Below, piece after piece: positions 19,980 to 28,826 of a stretch of 52,383 bases of DNA. This DNA comes from an uncultured Clostridia bacterium (GTDB lineage: Bacteria > Bacillota > Clostridia > Peptostreptococcales > Acidaminobacteraceae), in the NCBI GenBank assembly GCA_927417275.1, contig CAKMJV010000014.1, positions 1 through 52,383 of the forward strand, written 5' to 3'. Position 1 is the first letter of the stretch. Every line of letters starts with the position of its first letter. The notes beneath the pieces were generated by a model. It did no database searches and had not been told where the DNA came from. It saw only the letters and a list, made by a program, of their open reading frames with translations. The position numbers and the translations under genes were made by a program.

Positions 19980-21962
19980 ATGAATTACGCATTAATGTCC
20001 GCAGGTGTCGGTATACTGGCCCTTATATACGCGGCTTTTTTAGTCGTTAAGAAAATTGATAGTGTGGTGGTTACACACGATCGCATGAATGAAATTGCAT
20101 CGTACATTCAAGAAGGTGCCATGGCATTTTTAAGAAGAGAGTATCGTGTGCTAATTATTTTCTCTGTGATTTTGGCTTTGGCCATAACAGTAGGATTACA
20201 GAGCTATGAAACGGCAATTGCCTTTATCTTTGGTGCTTTTTTCTCAGCACTTGCTGGTTATATTGGTATGCGCGTAGCAACAAAAGCAAATGTTAGAACG
20301 GCTTTTGCTGCAAAAGAAAGTGGTATGAATCGTGCATTATCTGTAGCATTTTCAGGTGGTGCAGTTATGGGTATGTCCGTTGTGGGACTGGGCTTACTCG
20401 GTGTAAGTGTACTTTATTACATCTTTAAAGACGCTCAAATTATTACTGGATTTGGTCTTGGCGCATCATCTATTGCATTATTTGCACGTGTTGGCGGTGG
20501 TATTTATACCAAAGCAGCTGACGTTGGCGCTGACCTTGTTGGTAAAGTTGAAGCGGGCATTCCTGAAGATGATCCTAGAAATCCAGCCGTTATCGCAGAT
20601 AATGTCGGCGATAACGTAGGCGACGTAGCAGGTATGGGCGCTGACTTATTTGAGTCTTATGTCGGTTCGATTATCGCAGCGATAACTTTAGGCCTTCTTG
20701 CATTTGGTGTTGAAGGTGCATACTTCCCGCTTGTTTTATCGGCGATTGGTATCGTTGCTTCCATCATCGGAACGTTCTTTGTTAAAGGCGATGACAAATC
20801 GGATCCTCATAAAGCACTTAAAAAGTCGACCTATGTCAGCGGAATCATCGTCGTAGTCGCATCGTATTTTTTAAGTGATGCATTCTTCGGCAATACCAAT
20901 GCATTTTTTGCCATCACAGCGGGTTTGGTATGTGGTATTTTAATCGGTGTTGTGACAGAGATTTATACCTCTGGTGATTATAAATCGGTTAAGCGCATCG
21001 CAGAACAATCACTTACAGGTCCTGCAACGACCATTATTTCAGGTATTGCAGTGGGCATGATGTCGACGATGTTCCCAATCTTATTTATCTGTGCAGCAAC
21101 TTTAATTGCCTTCCAATTTGCTGGATTATACGGCATCGCACTTGCAGCCGTGGGCATGCTTTCAACAGCAGGCATCACCGTAGCCGTCGACGCATATGGT
21201 CCAATCGCAGATAACGCAGGTGGTATCGCTGAAATGAGTGAATTGCCTAAAGAAGTTAGAAAAATTACAGACAAACTGGATGCAGTGGGTAACACCACAG
21301 CGGCAATCGGTAAAGGTTTTGCCATCGGTTCTGCTGCTTTAACGGCATTGTCACTGTTTGCTTCTTATTCGCAAGCGATTAATATTCAAACGATTAATAT
21401 CCTTAACCCTAAAGTTGTGGTGGGCTTATTTATCGGTGGTATGTTGCCATTTATATTCTCTGCGCTTACCATGGAATCCGTTGGTCGTGCAGCTTACCAA
21501 ATGATCGAAGAAGTTAGACACCAATTTAAAAACATCCCTGGCATCATGGAAGGTACGGGTAAACCGGACTATGCAAGATGCGTTGATATCAGTACCACAG
21601 CAGCCTTAAAAGAAATGATGATTCCCGGTCTAATGGCAGTACTTGCACCTATCGTTGTAGGTCTCGTACTAGGTGGGGAAGCACTTGGCGGCATGCTTGC
21701 AGGTTCTCTCGTCACAGGCGTTCTTCTCGCGATTTTTATGGCAAACGCTGGCGGCGCATGGGACAATGCTAAGAAATACGTTGAAGAAGGTCACTATGGT
21801 GGCAAAGGTTCTGAAGCGCATAAAGCGAGCGTTGTTGGCGACACAGTAGGCGATCCATTTAAAGACACGTCAGGTCCGTCGATCAATATTTTAATTAAAC
21901 TTATGACCATCGTATCTCTAGTGTTTGCACCATTATTTTTACAGATGGGTTCGTTATTATAA
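19980..21962 (+). CDS. hppA: membrane-bound ion-pumping pyrophosphatase
   Basis: This 660-residue protein with about 16 transmembrane helices couples hydrolysis of pyrophosphate to export of H+ or Na+. The substrate-binding motifs are [59 protein letters not shown] and, at the end, [25 protein letters not shown] has Ala where K+-independent enzymes have Lys, which points to the K+-dependent class; whether it pumps H+ or Na+ I cannot tell. The start is ATG 19980 behind GGGGAGG; a TATAAT at 19930-19935 is a candidate -10 box. Confidence 0.96.
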   Translation: MNYALMSAGVGILALIYAAFLVVKKIDSVVVTHDRMNEIASYIQEGAMAFLRREYRVLIIFSVILALAITVGLQSYETAIAFIFGAFFSALAGYIGMRVATKANVRTAFAAKESGMNRALSVAFSGGAVMGMSVVGLGLLGVSVLYYIFKDAQIITGFGLGASSIALFARVGGGIYTKAADVGADLVGKVEAGIPEDDPRNPAVIADNVGDNVGDVAGMGADLFESYVGSIIAAITLGLLAFGVEGAYFPLVLSAIGIVASIIGTFFVKGDDKSDPHKALKKSTYVSGIIVVVASYFLSDAFFGNTNAFFAITAGLVCGILIGVVTEIYTSGDYKSVKRIAEQSLTGPATTIISGIAVGMMSTMFPILFICAATLIAFQFAGLYGIALAAVGMLSTAGITVAVDAYGPIADNAGGIAEMSELPKEVRKITDKLDAVGNTTAAIGKGFAIGSAALTALSLFASYSQAINIQTINILNPKVVVGLFIGGMLPFIFSALTMESVGRAAYQMIEEVRHQFKNIPGIMEGTGKPDYARCVDISTTAALKEMMIPGLMAVLAPIVVGLVLGGEALGGMLAGSLVTGVLLAIFMANAGGAWDNAKKYVEEGHYGGKGSEAHKASVVGDTVGDPFKDTSGPSINILIKLMTIVSLVFAPLFLQMGSLL

Positions 21963-21972
21963 GCAAACTTTT

Positions 21973-22015
21973 AAGAGGTTGTACGCAGAGTTTCTCTGTG
22001 TACAGCCTCTTTTTT
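21973..22015 (+). terminator. terminator after hppA
   Basis: AGAGGTTGTACGCAGAG pairs with CTCTGTGTACAGCCTCT, with one G-T pair, followed by a T-run. Confidence 0.88.
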
Positions 22016-22027
22016 AGTGTCATCGTG

Positions 22028-22036
22028 TGTTATAAT
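22028..22036 (+). promoter_or_regulatory. extended -10 promoter of rnr
   Basis: TGTTATAAT is a perfect extended -10 element; no good -35 box is visible. It lies 35 bases before the rnr start. Confidence 0.55.
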
Positions 22037-22071
22037 GGGTATAGAAGTATCAAAATGAATTAGGAGGCAAC

Positions 22072-24186
22072 ATGTATAAAGAAGCGATATTAAACTACCT
22101 TAAAGAAAATATGGAAAAACCGTACCTCGCACAAGATTTATTTGAGGCACTTGGCATAGACCCTATCGATCAATCGACATTTATAGCGTCACTAGAAGAA
22201 TTGGTTGAATCATCAAAAGTGATAAAAACAAAAAAAGGCAAACACGCGCTCCCTGAATTTTTTCAAATCTACGTCGGACGCGTTCAAGTGGCCATGAAGG
22301 GCTTTGGTTTCGTCATCGTGGAAAATGTGCAGATGGATGATATTTTTATCCCTGCCAGCGTACTCGGTGGTGCCATGAACGGAGACATTGTACAAGCAAA
22401 AATTACAAAAGTAAGCGCTGAAAGTCAAAAGCGTGAAGGCGAAGTCATCAAAGTGGTTAAACGCGCTAATACTGAAATCGTCGGTACGTATGAAGAAAGT
22501 AAGAATTTTGGATTTGTCATTCCAGACGATCAGAAAATTAGAAAAGACATCTTTATCTCCAGAAATGGCACTTTAGGTGCAAAACAGGGCGATAAAGTGG
22601 TGGTTGAGATTACCAAATGGCCTGAAGATCGCCGTAACCCAGAGGGAAGAATCACAGAGATTTTGGGTCAGTCTGGTACGCCAGGCGTGGACATTCTCTC
22701 GATTATTCGCACGTTTAAACTCCCTGAAGTTTTTGGACATAAAGTTTTAAAAGAGGCAGAAGAGATTCCATCAGAAGTGGATGAGACCATGGCGCAAGGA
22801 CGCGAAGATTTTAGGCACCTAAACGTCATCACCATCGACGGTAAAGATGCAAAAGACCTAGACGATGCGATTCACATCGTCGATTTGGGCAATGGCAACT
22901 TTGAATTAGGCGTTCACATCGCCGACGTTACCGAATACGTCAAAGAACAGTCGAAAATAGATAAAGAAGCACTAAATCGCGCCACCAGTGTTTATTTACT
23001 CAACCGCGTAATTCCCATGCTGCCTGAGCGCTTATCCAACGGCATCTGCAGTTTAAATCCTCAGGTGAACCGCTTGACCTTATCGTGCATAATGGAAATC
23101 GACAGCGCAGGTGATGTGGTGAAGCACCGTATTTGTGAAAGCGTCATTAAAACTGTAGAGCGCATGAATTATGATGATGTTTCCGATATTTTAGAAGACA
23201 AAGCCACACCTGAACTGCTTGCTAAATACGCGGCGATTACAGAAGATCTTTTTGCGATGAAAGCACTTGCTGCACGCATTAGAGAAAAACGCGACCGTAG
23301 AGGCGCAGTGGACTTTGATTTTGCCGAAACGAAAATCCAACTGGATGGCGATGGCAAACCGGTATTCGTGGGCAAAGCGGAAAGACGCATCGGCAACCGA
23401 TTAATCGAAGACTTTATGCTCGCTGCAAACGAAACCGTAGCGGAGCACATGTTCTGGTTAGAACTGCCGTTTGTTTACCGAATTCATGAGATGCCAACTG
23501 TGGAAAAGATAGAAGCACTGAACAAGTTCATCTTCCACTTTGGCTATAAAATAAAAGGCAATTTAGAAGAGGTGCATCCAAAATCGATTCAGGGCCTCAT
23601 CGAAGAAGCGTCAGGTAAAAAAGAGGAGCACATCATCAGCAAAATGGCACTGCGTTCACTAAAACAAGCGAAATATTCGCCAAATAACGATGGACACTTT
23701 GGTTTATCCGCCAAATACTACTGTCACTTTACATCGCCTATTAGACGATACCCAGATTTACAAATTCACCGCATCATCAAAGAGATGATTCACGGTAAAC
23801 TCAGTGCAGAGCGGATCTCAGCGCTTAGAAAAATCGTAGAGGCCGTATCGGTTCAAAGTTCAGAAAAAGAACGCAACGCAGAACTGGCTGAACGCGAAGT
23901 AAACGACATGAAGATGGCAGAGTATATGATGGCGCATGTGGGCGAAACGTTCAAGGGCATTATTTCATCGGTTACCTCATTTGGTCTGTTTATCGAACTT
24001 GAAAATACCATCGAAGGCTTGCTCCGTATGGAAGAACTCGATGACGACTACTACGTTTATGACGAAGTAAGGCTTCAACTGGTAGGCGAACGCAAACGCA
24101 AAATTTATGCGCTGGGTGATGAAATCGAAATCGTCGTTTCAAAAGCAGATCCTGTACTCAGACAAATAGATTTTGAATTGGCATAA
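22072..24186 (+). CDS. rnr: ribonuclease R
   Basis: This 704-residue 3'-5' exoribonuclease degrades structured RNA and assists trans-translation. Order of domains: N-terminal winged helix (1-65), cold-shock OB domains (about 70-210, with MKGFGFVIVE), catalytic RNB domain (about 240-570) with TIDGKDAKDLDDAIHI holding the metal-binding aspartates and HFTSPIRRYPDLQIHR at its end, and a C-terminal S1 domain (about 620-700, with FKGIISSVTSFGLFIEL). The start is the ATG behind AGGAGG. smpB and ssrA, its functional partners, lie downstream. Confidence 0.95.
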   Translation: MYKEAILNYLKENMEKPYLAQDLFEALGIDPIDQSTFIASLEELVESSKVIKTKKGKHALPEFFQIYVGRVQVAMKGFGFVIVENVQMDDIFIPASVLGGAMNGDIVQAKITKVSAESQKREGEVIKVVKRANTEIVGTYEESKNFGFVIPDDQKIRKDIFISRNGTLGAKQGDKVVVEITKWPEDRRNPEGRITEILGQSGTPGVDILSIIRTFKLPEVFGHKVLKEAEEIPSEVDETMAQGREDFRHLNVITIDGKDAKDLDDAIHIVDLGNGNFELGVHIADVTEYVKEQSKIDKEALNRATSVYLLNRVIPMLPERLSNGICSLNPQVNRLTLSCIMEIDSAGDVVKHRICESVIKTVERMNYDDVSDILEDKATPELLAKYAAITEDLFAMKALAARIREKRDRRGAVDFDFAETKIQLDGDGKPVFVGKAERRIGNRLIEDFMLAANETVAEHMFWLELPFVYRIHEMPTVEKIEALNKFIFHFGYKIKGNLEEVHPKSIQGLIEEASGKKEEHIISKMALRSLKQAKYSPNNDGHFGLSAKYYCHFTSPIRRYPDLQIHRIIKEMIHGKLSAERISALRKIVEAVSVQSSEKERNAELAEREVNDMKMAEYMMAHVGETFKGIISSVTSFGLFIELENTIEGLLRMEELDDDYYVYDEVRLQLVGERKRKIYALGDEIEIVVSKADPVLRQIDFELA

Positions 24187-24196
24187 GAGAGGTTCT

Positions 24197-25015
24197 ATGA
24201 AAAAATTAATTGTAAGTGACATTGACGGGACATTATTAAAATCAGACAAAACCATATCAGAGCCCACGAAAAAAGCCATATTTGATGCCATCGAAGCAGG
24301 CCATTTATTTGCCATCGCTACAGGCCGCATGCATGGCGCAGGTAAAACCATCACGCAAAAACTGGACTACGATGGGTTTCTCATCTCCTGTAATGGCGCT
24401 GTGGTCAAGCATCTTAAAACGGGCGAAGTGATACAGGCCATAGAACTTACGCCTAAACTTGCAACGCAGGTGGTTTCCATTTGTGAAACATATGGTGCTT
24501 ATTATCACCTTTACGACATCGATGCCATTTATGCATCTCGATATGCGCATCTGGCAAAAAAATATACCGATGAAATGCCCGCTCAACCTGATGCCTATAA
24601 GTTTACTGTTATGTACCCAGAGTCTTTGCCGAAACTTGTGGGGTCTTTCCCCATCTATAAAATCGGGTTATTTCACGAAAATCCTGAAACCTTTCGAAGG
24701 CTCATGGATGAACTAAGGTGCATAGAGGGTCTAGAAACCTGCAAGTCGCTTGAAACATCTTTTGATGTAATGGCTCAGGGCGTCACCAAAGCCACGGGCA
24801 TAGAGGCAATCAGAGCCCATTATGGACTACCCATAGAAGATGTCATCACATTTGGCGATAATGAAAACGATGTAGACATGATTTGCTATGCAGGCATCGG
24901 CGTCGCCATGTCTAATGCAACCGAAGCCCTCAAGTCCGTAGCAAAATTCGTAACCCGCTCTAATGATGAAGACGGCATCGTATTCGCACTTGAGCAATTT
25001 CTTGAAGAGTCGTAA
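24197..25015 (+). CDS. Cof-type HAD phosphatase
   Basis: This 272-residue protein has the HAD motif I DIDGTLLKSD with nucleophile D8 and acid D10, motif II AIATGR, and motif IV ITFGDNENDVDMI followed by GVAMSNATEALKSVA. This is the Cof/YidA subfamily with a type IIB cap. Members hydrolyse sugar phosphates or flavin precursors; the substrate here is not predictable. I choose ATG 24197 behind GAGAGG; it follows rnr by 10 bases, so it is probably cotranscribed. Confidence 0.93.
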   Translation: MKKLIVSDIDGTLLKSDKTISEPTKKAIFDAIEAGHLFAIATGRMHGAGKTITQKLDYDGFLISCNGAVVKHLKTGEVIQAIELTPKLATQVVSICETYGAYYHLYDIDAIYASRYAHLAKKYTDEMPAQPDAYKFTVMYPESLPKLVGSFPIYKIGLFHENPETFRRLMDELRCIEGLETCKSLETSFDVMAQGVTKATGIEAIRAHYGLPIEDVITFGDNENDVDMICYAGIGVAMSNATEALKSVAKFVTRSNDEDGIVFALEQFLEES

Positions 25016-25068
25016 TATATAGACGCATATTATTTCCATTAAGTTTACATTACGAACGCTTGTAAGGA

Positions 25069-25097
25069 TTGAAGCCACAAACAAGTTGTGCTAAAAT
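25069..25097 (+). promoter_or_regulatory. smpB promoter
   Basis: TTGAAG and TAAAAT are spaced by 17 bases, and a TG before the -10 box makes it an extended type. It may also drive ssrA, for which I see no separate promoter in the 31-base gap. Confidence 0.65.
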
Positions 25098-25136
25098 AAT
25101 AAAGCAGTCCAAAAAAATATTCCAGAGGAGGCATGT

Positions 25137-25598
25137 ATGGCCGAGATGAAATTAATCGCACAAAATAAAAAAGCCTGGCATGACTACTTCATAGAAGAAA
25201 GTTTTGAGGCTGGTATCGAACTATTTGGTACAGAAGTAAAATCCATACGCGGTGGAAAAGCCAGTATAAAAGAAGCCTATGCAGAAGTGAGAAATGGGGA
25301 AGTCTTCGTCATCGGTATGAACGTCACACCGTATGACTTTGGTAGCCATAACAACCAAGACCCACTTCGCACGAGAAAACTCTTGTTGCATAAGCGTGAA
25401 ATTAATAAACTGCATGACTTTTCAACCCGAGAAGGTTTTACACTGGTACCGCTCAAAGTTTATCTTAATGAACGTGGACTTGTAAAAGTTCTAATAGCGG
25501 TAGCCAAAGGTAAAAAACTATATGATAAACGCGATACCATCGCTAAAAAAGATGCGGATAGACGCATCCAAAAAGCGATCAAAGCGTATAATCAGTAG
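25137..25598 (+). CDS. smpB: SsrA-binding protein
   Basis: This 153-residue OB-fold protein binds tmRNA and brings it to stalled ribosomes. [31 protein letters not shown] at the start is the family signature, with [18 protein letters not shown] at the basic tail that folds in the ribosomal mRNA channel. The start is ATG 25137 behind AGAGGAGG; a second ATG at 25133 is out of frame. ssrA follows at once. Confidence 0.96.
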   Translation: MAEMKLIAQNKKAWHDYFIEESFEAGIELFGTEVKSIRGGKASIKEAYAEVRNGEVFVIGMNVTPYDFGSHNNQDPLRTRKLLLHKREINKLHDFSTREGFTLVPLKVYLNERGLVKVLIAVAKGKKLYDKRDTIAKKDADRRIQKAIKAYNQ

Positions 25599-25629
25599 CC
25601 CTAGCAGTCGCTAAGCGATCTGCCTTCAT

Positions 25630-25993
25630 GGGGATGTACTGGTTTCGACAGGGATGATGATCTTTTATAAGCGAGCCGTGTTTCTTGATCTGGGGTACAC
25701 GTTAAAGAACTGGATCACTTAAACACAAACGCAAACGAAAATTTTGCACTAGCTGCTTAATTGCAGTGTCACCCCAAGGCCTTATCTCAGCCGCCTTGGC
25801 TGTTGACCTAAACCCTGCTGAGGTCCCATTGAAAGATGCTTTTCTAATCTGATATTGGGTATGATAGAAATAGCTTAGTCACCAGGGTGTCGTACCTCGG
25901 GAGACGTAGCGAAACCTAAATGCACGACTCCGCTCGGAGAAAGTGAAAGTGAGTTATTTTTGGACAGGGGTTCGACTCCCCTCATCTCCACCA
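25630..25993 (+). ncRNA. ssrA: tmRNA
   Basis: The gene begins GGGGATGTACTGGTTTCGAC and ends GGTTCGACTCCCCTCATCTCCACCA; GGGGATG and CATCTCC form the acceptor stem with one G-U pair, and the encoded CCA is present. The tag reading frame ends GCA AAC GAA AAT TTT GCA CTA GCT GCT TAA (25731-25760), giving ANENFALAA if resumption is at that GCA; a start a few codons earlier would add NTN. The length of 364 bases is normal for a one-piece tmRNA. With SmpB and RNase R it rescues stalled ribosomes. The next genes are accessory, so its 3' end marks the border of an island. Confidence 0.95.
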
Positions 25994-26000
25994 AATGCTG

Positions 26001-26053
26001 GGGTGAGGTTTTTGGGTACAATGAGAAAATTGTACTTAAAAACCTCACCCTTT
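26001..26053 (+). terminator. long hairpin after ssrA
   Basis: GGGTGAGGTTTTT and AAAAACCTCACCC, plus an inner GTACAAT/ATTGTAC, form a stem of about 20 bp, followed by only three T. It begins 8 bases after the tmRNA. It is probably the ssrA terminator, and possibly also works on the opposite strand. Confidence 0.6.
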
Positions 26054-26179
26054 GCTTATGTTCAAACCCTTCCAAATGCTAAGTTTTGAATTTGATAGAA
26101 TTTAATCTTGTCCAATGTCTTTTTTGTAAAAATCAAAAAAAGGAAACGTAAAAACGAAAAAACAACTTATACGAACCCC

Positions 26180-27328
26180 CTAGTCCAATTTTTTAAGGTT
26201 TTTGTGATAAATTTCTTCTAGTTTAGATGGGGCTTTATAGCCAATTGATTTATGAGGGCGCTTTTCATTGAAAAATAATATATAGTCGCTGACACTTTGT
26301 TGAAGTTCTTTTTCGCTTTTGAAAATTCGACGGTAAACCATCTCGCGTTTGAAATGTGAAAAAAAGGCTTCGATAACACTGTTGTTGTATGGATTTCCAG
26401 GATTTGAAAAAGATTGAGAGACTTCAAGTGATTTCAAGAGACCTCGAAAAGCGTAAGAGGTAAATGGCGCACCTTGATCACTATGAAACATAAGCTTTGA
26501 GCAATCTGGATTTCTTTCTGAAATAGCTTTTTTAAAAGTTCTCGTTAATAAATTGGTTGTTGCATTGGTTGAAATATTAAATGCAACAACTTTTCTAGAG
26601 TAAAGGTCGATGATTGCACATAGATGTAGTTTTTTATCTTTTAAGCGAAAACTTGTAAAATCGGAGCACCATATTTGGTTTGGTGCGTCAGCAACAAAAT
26701 TATTGTTTAGCAAATTATGTTTCTTCTCAAAACGAATTTGTTTTAAGTGTTCACGCTTTGCATTTTTGCTAATACTCTCAAGCCCCATTTCAATCATCAG
26801 TTCTGTTATAAGCCCAGGGCTTACTTGATGGCCTTGATCGATTAGAACTGCACGAATTTTCTTTGCACCATAAATTTGATTGCTCTCTTCGAAAATTTGA
26901 TTAATCAGAGGCTTAAGCATCTCTCGACGTTTAAGCTGCGATTTATTGGATTTTTTGTTACGTAAAATATGATTATAATATGTGCCCCTCGGCACTTTAA
27001 GGGCTTCACACAAAGCATGGACGCTAAATGCTTCATGTAGCTTTTCCATTTCAGCAAGCTTAACTTGGGTTGATGAATGAACGGTACAGTCTACGGCTTG
27101 TAAAATTTTGATGATGTTTTCAAGTTTTTTCTTCTGTTGAGAGTTTTTAGATCTTTTCTCTAAATCCACATCACTCAGATTTCTATATTGATTAATCCAG
27201 TGATAAAAAGTACTCTTGGGAATTTTATGCTTGGTGAATAATTTTGAAGCACTTTCTCCATTCAAGTATTTGATAATCAGTTCTTCTTTCAGCGATTTTT
27301 CAAATTTCTCTGCCATTGTATTTTCCAT
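26180..27328 (-). CDS. IS3-family transposase, single continuous ORF
   Basis: This 382-residue protein has an N-terminal helix-turn-helix (residues about 13-50, SASKLFTKHKIPKSTFYHWINQY), an HTH_21-like middle part (IYGAKKIRAVL) and an rve integrase core with the triad D223 (WCSDFT), D284 (FHSDQG) and E320 (NNSVIEAFF), 35 residues apart as in IS3 elements. Most IS3 members split this into orfA and orfB with a frameshift; here it is one frame. The gene looks intact. I could not find convincing terminal inverted repeats, so the ends of the element stay open. It lies right behind ssrA, a common insertion site. Confidence 0.9.
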   Translation of the reverse strand: MENTMAEKFEKSLKEELIIKYLNGESASKLFTKHKIPKSTFYHWINQYRNLSDVDLEKRSKNSQQKKKLENIIKILQAVDCTVHSSTQVKLAEMEKLHEAFSVHALCEALKVPRGTYYNHILRNKKSNKSQLKRREMLKPLINQIFEESNQIYGAKKIRAVLIDQGHQVSPGLITELMIEMGLESISKNAKREHLKQIRFEKKHNLLNNNFVADAPNQIWCSDFTSFRLKDKKLHLCAIIDLYSRKVVAFNISTNATTNLLTRTFKKAISERNPDCSKLMFHSDQGAPFTSYAFRGLLKSLEVSQSFSNPGNPYNNSVIEAFFSHFKREMVYRRIFKSEKELQQSVSDYILFFNEKRPHKSIGYKAPSKLEEIYHKNLKKLD

Positions 27329-27451
27329 CCTTTGTATTTTATCTGTATCAAGTTAAGAGCGATACAAAATCATATTCTCATTTTTTTCATAAACTTTTGA
27401 AATTATTTTAGTCCTTTTAGCGATAATTACAGATAAGCGATTAACGGAGTG

Positions 27452-27460
27452 TGGTATAAT
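27452..27460 (+). promoter_or_regulatory. extended -10 promoter of Fic toxin-antitoxin operon
   Basis: TGGTATAAT lies 24 bases before the antitoxin start; no clear -35 box. Confidence 0.5.
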
Positions 27461-27484
27461 ATAAGTAAAAGGTGGTGTGTATTC

Positions 27485-27676
27485 ATGAGAAATATTGAGA
27501 AAATAATCAAAGAGGTTAATGGCTCAATGGCCATGGAAGGAATGCCCTTAACTGAAGATGATAAAAATAGAATGAGACTATGTGCAGGAGATCGAGACAA
27601 GGTTGATAAGATAGTTTCAGAACTTATAGAAAAACATAGAACTAAGGAAATCAAGAGCCATGAACAAAGATTATAG
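27485..27676 (+). CDS. VbhA-like Fic antitoxin
   Basis: This 63-residue protein starts at ATG 27485 behind AAAGGTGG. It has the Fic-inhibition motif [S/T]xxxE[G/N] as SMAMEG (S14 to G19) in an N-terminal helix, followed by a compact helical part typical of VbhA-type class I antitoxins. In that class the glutamate points into the ATP site of the Fic enzyme and blocks AMP transfer. Its 3' end overlaps fic by 17 bases, so synthesis is coupled. Function is inferred from motif and partner. Confidence 0.82.
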   Translation: MRNIEKIIKEVNGSMAMEGMPLTEDDKNRMRLCAGDRDKVDKIVSELIEKHRTKEIKSHEQRL

Positions 27677-28277
27677 TTATGATTATGAGTATGATGAAAG
27701 ATATTGTTACAAACAATCAAACGTTCTTATAAACAAACTAGACATTAAGGATTCATATGAGCTTAGTGTTGCAGAACGAGAAATCACGGCCCTTAGAATG
27801 ATGGATGCAAAAATAAATAAGATTGAAGGTCATTTTGATTTTGAGCATTTGTGTGCGATTCATAGATATTTGTTTGGCGATATATATGAATGGGCTGGAA
27901 ATCTCAGATGGGTTAATATTGCAAAAGGAAATATGTTTTGCAACTATGAATTTATTCAATCTAATGCGGATAGACTATTTGAGGAATTAGAACGTGAAAA
28001 TCATTTAAAAGATACACCTGAGCATGAGGTCCCAATACGACTTGCATATTATTTAAGCGAGATAAATGTTTTACATCCTTTTAGAGAAGGAAATGGTAGA
28101 ACACAGAGGCTTTTCATTGAATATCTTGCTGAAAGTATTGGTTATAGAGTAGATTTTTCTGAGGTCTCAGAAAGTGACATGATAGAAGCTAGCGCCACAT
28201 CTTTTTTATGTGATTATAGGAAAATGAATGAAATTTTCCTTAATAATACGATTAAGATTGTAAATGATGAGGAATAA
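27660..28277 (+). CDS. fic: Fic-domain AMP transferase toxin
   Basis: This 205-residue protein carries the complete Fic motif HPFREGNGRTQR with catalytic H139, and upstream IYEWAGNLRWVNIAKGNMFCNYEFI, the typical flap region. Fic enzymes transfer AMP to target proteins; the VbhT/FicT type modifies topoisomerases and stops growth. No secretion signal or extra domain is present. Gene order antitoxin-toxin with overlap marks a class I Fic module, probably an addiction or defence element at the island edge. Targets are unknown. Confidence 0.93.
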   Translation: MNKDYSYDYEYDERYCYKQSNVLINKLDIKDSYELSVAEREITALRMMDAKINKIEGHFDFEHLCAIHRYLFGDIYEWAGNLRWVNIAKGNMFCNYEFIQSNADRLFEELERENHLKDTPEHEVPIRLAYYLSEINVLHPFREGNGRTQRLFIEYLAESIGYRVDFSEVSESDMIEASATSFLCDYRKMNEIFLNNTIKIVNDEE

Positions 28278-28283
28278 GGGTGT

Positions 28284-28313
28284 TTTTAAACGTTAGCTTT
28301 CTTGTTCGGGGTA
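28284..28313 (+). repeat. left copy of 30-bp direct repeat bracketing the island cargo
   Basis: The 30 bases TTTTAAACGTTAGCTTTCTT plus GTTCGGGGTA recur without mismatch at 38422-38451, 10,138 bases away and in the same orientation; after one further mismatch ACAA also matches. Everything between is the AT-rich cargo block. Confidence 0.85.
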
Positions 28314-28381
28314 AACAAGAAAGACGGTCAAGAAAGCTAACATGGCATCGATGCCACTGTTATCAAGCTTTCTTGGCCTTT
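28292..28381 (+). terminator. hairpin array after fic with two alternative folds
   Basis: GTTAGCTTTCTTG (28292-28304) is exactly complementary to CAAGAAAGCTAAC (28329-28341). The latter can instead pair over 10 bases with AGCTTTCTTG (28366-28375), which is followed by GCCTTTTTA. Between them lies a 14-base palindrome TGGCATCGATGCCA (28343-28356). One fold is terminator-like and the other would prevent it. At the least it is the terminator of the fic operon; an attenuator role is speculative. The stretch 28382-28614 shows nothing else I can name. Confidence 0.6.
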
Positions 28382-28614
28382 TTACTTTCAAAATAATTAT
28401 ACTCAAAAATGAGCTAACACTTAATCTTTTAGGGAAGTTGAATTCTTGCCCAGAGGTTTTTGAATTTATTAGAATTTAATGGATTGTAATTTATTGGTGT
28501 CTATTAAATTTATGTTAATATCTTATGTTTCTTCTAGATCTACTTTATATTCCAAATCATATAAAGATGGTAGTAAAGCATGAGAAGTTAAATAAATAGA
28601 AAATACAGAAATGG

Positions 28615-28644
28615 TCGTGAGTTGATATTTGCTCACGATTTTTT
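28615..28644 (+). terminator. terminator-like hairpin upstream of the AAA gene
   Basis: TCGTGAG and CTCACGA pair around a 10-base loop and are followed by TTTTTTG. No gene ends nearby, so it may close a short untranslated RNA or a decayed gene. Confidence 0.55.
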
Positions 28645-28751
28645 GTATCATAAACGATCATTTGTGCTATAGATATGCATAGAAACGTACATATTTAAAT
28701 ACAGTTTTATCACCGGGGGGTTATTAAACTGGAAAAATAAAAAACTGACAG

Positions 28752-28800
28752 TATAATTTGTCCCAAAAACATAGACTTTTGTCCCTTGTTGTAATACAAT
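28752..28800 (+). promoter_or_regulatory. promoter region of AAA-protease operon with TTTGTCCC repeats
   Basis: There is a TATAAT at 28752-28757 and a possible second -10 box TACAAT at 28795-28800. TTTGTCCC occurs twice, at 28757-28764 and 28778-28785, 21 bases apart, that is on the same face of the DNA, right after the first -10 box. This is a good shape for an operator. Confidence 0.5.
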
Positions 28801-28826
28801 AGAAATGAAAACGGAGGTACCTAAAT

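Noticed and set aside
25875..26075. 66-codon minus-strand frame over ssrA
   Set aside because: It lies on the tmRNA 3' part; a common false gene call (MEGFEHKQRV... VEMRGVEPLSK type).
26054..27430. Terminal inverted repeats of the IS3 element
   Set aside because: I compared both flanks of the transposase gene and found no convincing matching ends, so no element borders are given.
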